A stretch of 64,000 bases of DNA, from assembly GCA_019637295.1 (NCBI GenBank), contig JAHBVX010000003.1, positions 372,001 through 436,000 on the forward strand, given 5' to 3'. Made by a program: the position numbers and the translations under genes. The notes under the pieces were generated by a model. That model worked only from the letters and a program-made list of their open reading frames with translations, was not told where the DNA came from and searched no databases. This document shows positions 59,300-64,000 of the stretch, in pieces (positions within the stretch are counted from its first letter, which is position 1; the number at the start of each line of letters is the position of its first letter). The stretch comes from Polyangiaceae bacterium. Its GTDB lineage: Bacteria; Myxococcota_A; Polyangia; Polyangiales; Polyangiaceae.

Positions 59300-59899
59300 G
59301 TGAAGAGGCTCCATCGCCCGGATCTGTTCGGCTGGTCGCGGTTCGACGAGGCGAGGGACATCGACTTTCACAGCGTGCTCTGGGTTCGCCCGGGCGGCTG
59401 CGTCGCCTTCGATCCACTGCCGCTGTCGGAGCACGACCGAGGGCATCTGCGGCAGCTCGGGCCCCTGGCCTGGATCTTCCTGACCAACAGCGATCACGCG
59501 CGCGGCGCCGAGCGCCTGCGGCAGGAGACGGGCGCCCGCGTGGCCGCCCCGCGGGGTGAGCGGGAGTCGTTCCCGGTGCCAGTGGACGAGTGGCTGGGCG
59601 AGGGACCCACGCCCGTCCCCGGACTCGATGCCATCGAGCTGCACGGCTCCAAGACGCCCGGCGAGCTCGCGTTCGTCCTCGACCACACGACGCTGGTGAC
59701 CGGTGATCTGGTGCGTGCCCACGAGGCAGGCCGGCTCTGCTGCCTGCCGGAGGCAAAGCTCATCGATCCCGCTGCCGCTCGCGACTCGCTGCGACGCCTC
59801 GCGGCGCTCGACGACGTCGACGCGGTGCTCGTGGGTGACGGCTGGCCCGTGTTTCGAGGCGGACACCGCGCCCTGCAGGCGGCGCTGATCCGGAGCTGA
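59300..59899 (+). CDS. Small metallo-beta-lactamase-fold hydrolase
   Basis: 199 residues, GTG start. The fold is suggested by FDEARDIDFHSVLWVRPGGC, then WIFLTNSDHARGAERLRQET, which replaces the usual HxHxDH with NSDHARG, so only a partial metal site is present; later TTLVTGDLVRAHEAGRLCCL (the GD metal-bridging position) and DAVLVGDGWPVFRGGHRAL are typical MBL-fold segments. It is short for the family and probably a degenerate or small-substrate hydrolase. The function is not predictable. Confidence 0.75.
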   Translation: MKRLHRPDLFGWSRFDEARDIDFHSVLWVRPGGCVAFDPLPLSEHDRGHLRQLGPLAWIFLTNSDHARGAERLRQETGARVAAPRGERESFPVPVDEWLGEGPTPVPGLDAIELHGSKTPGELAFVLDHTTLVTGDLVRAHEAGRLCCLPEAKLIDPAAARDSLRRLAALDDVDAVLVGDGWPVFRGGHRALQAALIRS

Positions 59900-59928
59900 C
59901 ACGGCGACCTCGGCCCGAGGGGCGCAGG

Positions 59929-61029
59929 TCAGGGGCAGCTGCCGCTGCCGCCGCTGGTGATCTCCACGTCGTCGATGTTCCAGGAACCGTAGGCGATGGC
60001 GCCGGTGTTGCCGACGTTGTGTCCGAAGCGCACGCGCAGGTTGGCGTTCTTGTGGGGCGTGAGGTCGTAGGTCTGCAGCGACCAGCTGGTCGCGGAGCTA
60101 CCCGACGACCCGCTCTGCCACACCAACGCCCAGGTCGAGCCGTTGTAGGCCTCGATCACGTTGTTCACGTAGGGCGTGTAGTCGCTGTTGAGCCAGCGCT
60201 GGAACTTCAACGTCACGGTGGTGGCGGAGGCCGCGTTGATGACCGGGCTGGTCAGGTAGTAGTAGCCGTGGGTCACCACGGACATGCAGCCGCCGAGCAC
60301 GACGCCGGCGATGCGGTTGTCCGCGCTCGGGGACGTGTCCGTGCTCGGGTCCCCGCAGGTCCCCGCCACTGCCGGGCCAATCGCCCACTCGGTGCCCAGC
60401 GTCCAGCCCATGCTGGAGGTGGAGAAGTCGTCTTGGAACAGCACCGAACCGCCGCCGCTGATGGGCGTGTACACGCAGCCCGTCGCCGGATTGCAGCTGT
60501 CCGTCGTGCACGGATCGTTGTCGTTGCAGGTGATGGGCGTGTGGGTCACCCCGGTGATCGGATGACAGCTGTCCGTCGTGCAGGCGTTGTTGTCGTTGAT
60601 GTTCACCGGGGTGTTCGTTACCCCTGTGACGGGGTGGCAGGAGTCGACGGTGCACGCGTCGAAATCGTTCGGATCGATCGTCGTGTGCTGGCAGTTGCCG
60701 CTGGCGCAGGTGTCCGTCGTGCAGGCGTTGGCGTCGTCGCAGTCGAAGGCGCTGAAGCACCCGCCGCTGCCGCCCGAGCCCGCAGCGCCGCCCGTGGCGC
60801 CCCCGGCGCCGGCGGAGCCCGCCGTGCCGCCGAAGCCGAGGCCGCCGGTCCCGCCGAAGGACAGGCCTCCGGTGCCGCCGAAGTTCAGGCCACCTCCCGA
60901 GGCGGCGGAGCCGCCGGTGTTCCCGGCGCCCGCGCCCCCGTCCGGGTCGTAGTAGCCGCCGCCCCCGGAGCTGCAGGCCGACAACACCAGTGAACTCGCT
61001 GACAGCCCGAACCAGAAAGCAAGGCGCAT
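59929..61029 (-). CDS. Lipoprotein with CTTDSC-type Cys repeats and a jelly-roll-like C-terminus
   Basis: 366 residues from ATG 61029, 4 bases after a GGAGG ribosome site. Lipobox LSAC, Cys 19. A Gly/Ser linker with GGTGGL-type repeats runs to about residue 90. Then four tandem 22-24-residue repeats of the form DxNxCTTDSCxxxTGxxxTP (for example NDNNACTTDSCHPITGVTHT). Each has a Cys pair, and the acidic loop may bind Ca2+. The C-terminal 165 residues are a beta-sandwich (FQDDFSTSSMGWTLGTEWAI; TVTLKFQRWLNSDYTPY; GSWNIDDVEITSGG) of a type found in adhesins and MAM-like domains. It is divergent from another Cys-rich lipoprotein. Confidence 0.8.
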   Translation of the reverse strand: MRLAFWFGLSASSLVLSACSSGGGGYYDPDGGAGAGNTGGSAASGGGLNFGGTGGLSFGGTGGLGFGGTAGSAGAGGATGGAAGSGGSGGCFSAFDCDDANACTTDTCASGNCQHTTIDPNDFDACTVDSCHPVTGVTNTPVNINDNNACTTDSCHPITGVTHTPITCNDNDPCTTDSCNPATGCVYTPISGGGSVLFQDDFSTSSMGWTLGTEWAIGPAVAGTCGDPSTDTSPSADNRIAGVVLGGCMSVVTHGYYYLTSPVINAASATTVTLKFQRWLNSDYTPYVNNVIEAYNGSTWALVWQSGSSGSSATSWSLQTYDLTPHKNANLRVRFGHNVGNTGAIAYGSWNIDDVEITSGGSGSCP

Positions 61030-61100
61030 CAATCCTCCAGAAGGCGAGGAGTGTAACTTGGCTCTGGGCGCCGCGCACGCGCCTTCGCCACGATGTCTCG

Positions 61101-61129
61101 TGGACCGGGCCCGTGGCCGACGCTATGCT
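61101..61129 (+). promoter_or_regulatory. Candidate promoter of the Cys-rich repeat lipoprotein gene, short leader
   Basis: TGGACC (61101-61106), 17-base spacer, TATGCT (61124-61129), 12 bases before the ATG at 61142, giving a predicted leader of about 6 nt. Confidence 0.45.
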
Positions 61130-61141
61130 CACCCGGCTCCG

Positions 61142-63352
61142 ATGCGGCTGCTTGGATCACCGTCCCTCGTGCGGGCGCTCGTCGCGTGCGCCCTAATTGG
61201 GCTGTGGGCGACGGCGTGTGCGGAGGGCACCGAGGCGTTGACGCCGGGCAGCGGTGGGGGAGCCGCCGCTGCGGCGGGAGCGGCGGGCAACGACGCGAGC
61301 GCCGGCAGCGGCGGAGCGAGTGGCACCGCGGGGGACGCCTCTGCCGACGTCGGCGTCGACGCCGATGGCGGTGGCGACGCTTCCGTGTGCCAAGGGGTCG
61401 TGTGCAACGCGCCGCCCGCTTCGCAGTGCTCGGGTGCCAACCTGCAGGTCTACGAGCCGAACGGGACCTGCGGCTCGGACGGCAGCTGCAGCTATGCCAG
61501 CTCCGTGGTCAGCTGCCCGAGCGGCTGCGCCTCGGGCTCGTGCATCGGCGATCCGTGCATTGGCGTGACGTGCAACACGCCACCGGCGTCGTTCTGCAGC
61601 AGCGCCACCCATCGCACGGTGTATCAGTCGCCGGGAACCTGCGGTGGCAATGGCAGCTGCAGCTACCAGAGCATCCAGGCGTTCTGCCCCTTCGGCTGCG
61701 TGAACGACGTGTGCCAGGGCGACCCGTGCGCGGGCGTGACGTGCACGTCGCCGCCGTCCAATTACTGCAAGGACGCGAGCTATCTGGTCGCGAACCAGAG
61801 CCCGGGCAGCTGCGGGTCGAGTGGTCAGTGCAGCTATGCCACCGTGGATGTGTTCTGTGCTTTTGGCTGCAGCGGGAGCCAATGTCAGGGCGATCCCTGC
61901 GCCGGTGTCAGTTGCGTCACACCTCCGGCGAACAACTGCAAGGACGCGAGCACCGCGCGGATCTATTCGACTCCGGGCAGCTGCGCCTCAGGCGCCTGCA
62001 GCTACTCCTTCGCCGAGATCAGCTGCAGCTACGGCTGCGTGGGCGGCGTGTGCAACAACTGCCAGCTCGACGCGCATTGTCCGTCGGGCCAGTGGTGCCA
62101 GAGCGGTAGCTGCACGCCCTGCAACGACAGCGCCCACTGCGGCGCCGCGTGCACCAACTGCGCTGCGACGGGCAAGGTCTGCAACGCCGGACAGTGCGTG
62201 GACTGCGTCGGGACGGGCTCCTGTGGCTCGGGCAAGTACTGCAGCAACAACGTGTGCCTGGACTGCAACGCCAACTCTCACTGCGGCCCGAGCTGCGTGG
62301 CCTGCGGCCCGGGCAGCAGCTGCGCGGGCGGCGCCTGCGCGCCCTGCGACACCAACGCGAGCTGCGGCGCCACCTGCTCGCCCTGCGGCGGCGCCACTCC
62401 TCACTGCAAGGCCCAGGGGACCGCGTCGGTGTGCGTACAGTGCCTGAGCAACGCCCACTGTTCCGGAGGGCAGGTCTGCAACACCAGCTCGGGGAGCTGC
62501 GGCCCTCCCTGCCCGACCACGCTGACCGGGGCCTTCTCCGCAGACTTCACCGCGCCCGCGTCTGCCACCTGGTACTCGGGCACCGACGTGCAGCTGAACA
62601 CCAGCCCCTGGAAGGTGTACGCCAACGCGCAGCACGGCGTGCGCATCAACGGCGGGAGGCTCGGCATCACCAACAAGCGCGGCTCGTCCAGCGTGGGTCA
62701 CGGCCACGGCTACGCCTACGTGCGCACCGGCGGCGCGGGCTCGGCCTACGACAATCAGCTGTACAACCCCACCCTCAAGGGCAACACCGGACAGGAGGTC
62801 GTCTGGTCGCTCAACCTCCGCCGGGACAACCCCGAGAGCACCAACGGCGGATTCTCCTGCTCGAGCACCAGCAGCCAGAACGACATCACCGTGGGACTGG
62901 CCTATGTGCTCGCCACGGACTCTGCTGCCGGGCTCAACGCCAGCGCCGGCACCTGCGCGTCGAGCGGCGCCTCGGTGGGCTACGCAGTGGTGGTGGGCGG
63001 CAGCAACCGTGTGCGCCTCGTGCGCTTCTCGGGAGGGCTGCGCAATGGCGCCCTGACTACCCTGGTGGAGTCCGGCACCTTCACGGTCTCGAACTACTTC
63101 AGCGCCCGGGTGACGTACAACGCGGTGACCGACCAGTGGCGTCTCGAGGCGCGCAACGACGGCACCAGCACCTTCGCTGATCCTGCGGCTGGCAGCTACA
63201 CCTTCAGCGGCACGGCCACGGACGGCAGCTACGTGAATCAGCCGCTCGAGTTCAGCGGGCCCTACTTCCAGACGGGCTGCTGTTGCCTGTGCTCGAGCAC
63301 CTACAACGCGCTGTTCGACAACGTCCGCGTGGGGCTGCGCTGCGCGCCCTGA
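61142..63352 (+). CDS. Large Cys-rich repeat lipoprotein
   Basis: 736 residues. Lipobox ATAC, Cys 26. After a Gly/Ala-rich linker come four tandem modules of about 45 residues (about 83-265) built on CxGVxCxxPPxxxC, then PGTCGxxGxCSYA and xCxxGCxxGxC; each carries eight Cys. A second Cys-rich array follows (about 265-455: CQLDAHCPSGQWCQSG; CNDSAHCGAACTNC; CDTNASCGATCSPCGG). The C-terminal 270 residues are a concanavalin-like beta domain (TLTGAFSADFTAPASATWYS; VYANAQHGVRINGGRLG; YNAVTDQWRLEARNDG). Presumably an extracellular, disulfide-stabilised adhesin or binding protein. It is divergent from a related repeat lipoprotein. Confidence 0.8.
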   Translation: MRLLGSPSLVRALVACALIGLWATACAEGTEALTPGSGGGAAAAAGAAGNDASAGSGGASGTAGDASADVGVDADGGGDASVCQGVVCNAPPASQCSGANLQVYEPNGTCGSDGSCSYASSVVSCPSGCASGSCIGDPCIGVTCNTPPASFCSSATHRTVYQSPGTCGGNGSCSYQSIQAFCPFGCVNDVCQGDPCAGVTCTSPPSNYCKDASYLVANQSPGSCGSSGQCSYATVDVFCAFGCSGSQCQGDPCAGVSCVTPPANNCKDASTARIYSTPGSCASGACSYSFAEISCSYGCVGGVCNNCQLDAHCPSGQWCQSGSCTPCNDSAHCGAACTNCAATGKVCNAGQCVDCVGTGSCGSGKYCSNNVCLDCNANSHCGPSCVACGPGSSCAGGACAPCDTNASCGATCSPCGGATPHCKAQGTASVCVQCLSNAHCSGGQVCNTSSGSCGPPCPTTLTGAFSADFTAPASATWYSGTDVQLNTSPWKVYANAQHGVRINGGRLGITNKRGSSSVGHGHGYAYVRTGGAGSAYDNQLYNPTLKGNTGQEVVWSLNLRRDNPESTNGGFSCSSTSSQNDITVGLAYVLATDSAAGLNASAGTCASSGASVGYAVVVGGSNRVRLVRFSGGLRNGALTTLVESGTFTVSNYFSARVTYNAVTDQWRLEARNDGTSTFADPAAGSYTFSGTATDGSYVNQPLEFSGPYFQTGCCCLCSSTYNALFDNVRVGLRCAP

Positions 63353-63376
63353 CCGCGCGCCTCGCGGAGCGGCAGC

Positions 63377-64000
63377 ATGAAGGTCGTACTCTTGGGCGCC
63401 GGCGGCATGGGGGGTTACGCGGCGCGGACCGCCGCGGGCTTCGACTTCGTCGACGAGCTGCTCGTCGCGGATCGCGACGAGGCCGCCGCGCGCCGATTGA
63501 GCGACTCCCTCGGCGACAAGGCCCGCGCGGTTGCGCTCGACGTGACCGACCCGCACGCCCTCGACCGCGTCCTGACTGGCGCGACGGCGGCGCTGAACAC
63601 CGTCGGCCCGTTCTTCCGCTTCGGACCGCCGGTCCTCGAGGCGGCCATCCGCTCGGGCTGCCACTACCTGGACATCAATGACGACTGGGAGTCCACCGAG
63701 GCCATGCTCGCGCTCGACGAGCGCGCGAGGGCAGCCGGCATCACGGCGGTGATCGGCATGGGCGCGAGCCCGGGGATCTCCAACTTGCTCACGCGCATCG
63801 CGATGCGCGAGCTCGACACCGTGCACGAGGTTTACCCGGGCTTCGACCTGGACGCTGCCATGCCGGAGACCCGCGGCAGCCGGCCATCCGCGGCCACGGT
63901 CCACGGCATCCATCAGCTCACCGGCACCATCCGCGTCTTCGACCGTGGCCGCTTCCGCGACGAGCCACCCCTGAGGCGCATCGACCTGGACTACCCCGGG
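63377..64000 (+). CDS. Saccharopine-dehydrogenase-family NAD-binding protein, 3' end outside window
   Basis: 208 codons are visible, with no stop before the window ends. N-terminal Rossmann motif VVLLGAGGMGGYAARTAAG and, after the first sheet, ALNTVGPFFRFGPPVLEAAI and GCHYLDINDDWESTEAMLAL are characteristic of the saccharopine dehydrogenase / Sacchrp_dh_NADP family. VIGMGASPGISNLLTRIAMR follows. Many members have no known substrate; a role in lysine degradation cannot be assumed. It begins 24 bp after the Cys-rich lipoprotein stop. Confidence 0.88.
   Translation, partial: MKVVLLGAGGMGGYAARTAAGFDFVDELLVADRDEAAARRLSDSLGDKARAVALDVTDPHALDRVLTGATAALNTVGPFFRFGPPVLEAAIRSGCHYLDINDDWESTEAMLALDERARAAGITAVIGMGASPGISNLLTRIAMRELDTVHEVYPGFDLDAAMPETRGSRPSAATVHGIHQLTGTIRVFDRGRFRDEPPLRRIDLDYPG

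Overview
The window is uniformly GC-rich, densely coding, and has no rRNA, tRNA, CRISPR array, insertion sequence or phage gene that I can see. The protein content points to a myxobacterium, most likely of the Polyangiales (Sorangium/Polyangium/Labilithrix type). The clues are many lipoproteins with Gly/Ser/Ala-rich linkers behind the lipid-anchor cysteine, cysteine-rich repeat proteins, a MYXO-CTERM-type sorting tail, a eukaryote-like Ser/Thr kinase, a sigma-54-type promoter, and an RpoD with a long basic N-terminus. This placement is inference from protein style.

Layout. 1-909 and 898-2217 are two convergent SGNH/GDSL esterases. 898-6377 reads leftward as ihfA, merR-type regulator, ssb, a large lipoprotein, an SDR-like protein lacking the usual catalytic residues, and the second SGNH esterase. 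6488-10937 holds a membrane GT2 glycosyltransferase, a TPR/PEGA protein and a Ser/Thr kinase. 11060-21725 holds polA (proofreading residues lost), an FAD oxidoreductase coupled to a GT2 transferase, a HAD phosphatase, hrpB and mutS; mutS sits 4 bp behind two large lipoprotein genes (21730-26300). A 58-residue protein lies at 26371-26547.

26738-36346 carries DUF4350, MoxR and DUF58 proteins, usually neighbours, here split by a coiled-coil lipoprotein, an AraC regulator, a BamA/TamA-like barrel, an alpha/beta hydrolase and a small Cys protein. 36548-40666 holds ksgA, two lipoproteins and an isolated atpD-atpC pair. 41047-45680 is a rightward run of egtB, an eight-cysteine lipoprotein, a double-SH3b NlpC/P60 hydrolase, a beta-propeller protein and a lipoprotein ending in a perfectly spaced somatomedin-B domain. 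45831-49863 has a radical SAM protein, methyltransferase, J-domain protein and class I fumarase. 50007-54975 has a MYXO-CTERM protein, a CBM9-like lipoprotein, a DUF924 protein and an esterase. 55098-59198 is dnaG-rpoD. The right end has a small MBL-fold protein, two divergent Cys-rich repeat lipoproteins and a truncated saccharopine-dehydrogenase-like gene.

Three points cut across the genes. First, many start codons lie only 6-12 nt after a TAnnnT-type -10 box, several with a good -35 box at 16-18 nt and no Shine-Dalgarno, suggesting widespread leaderless transcripts. Second, a roughly 100-bp multi-hairpin repeat occurs twice, with a third partial copy, always just downstream of genes. Third, a second 32-nt hairpin occurs twice directly after stop codons in the 41-45 kb secretome run.
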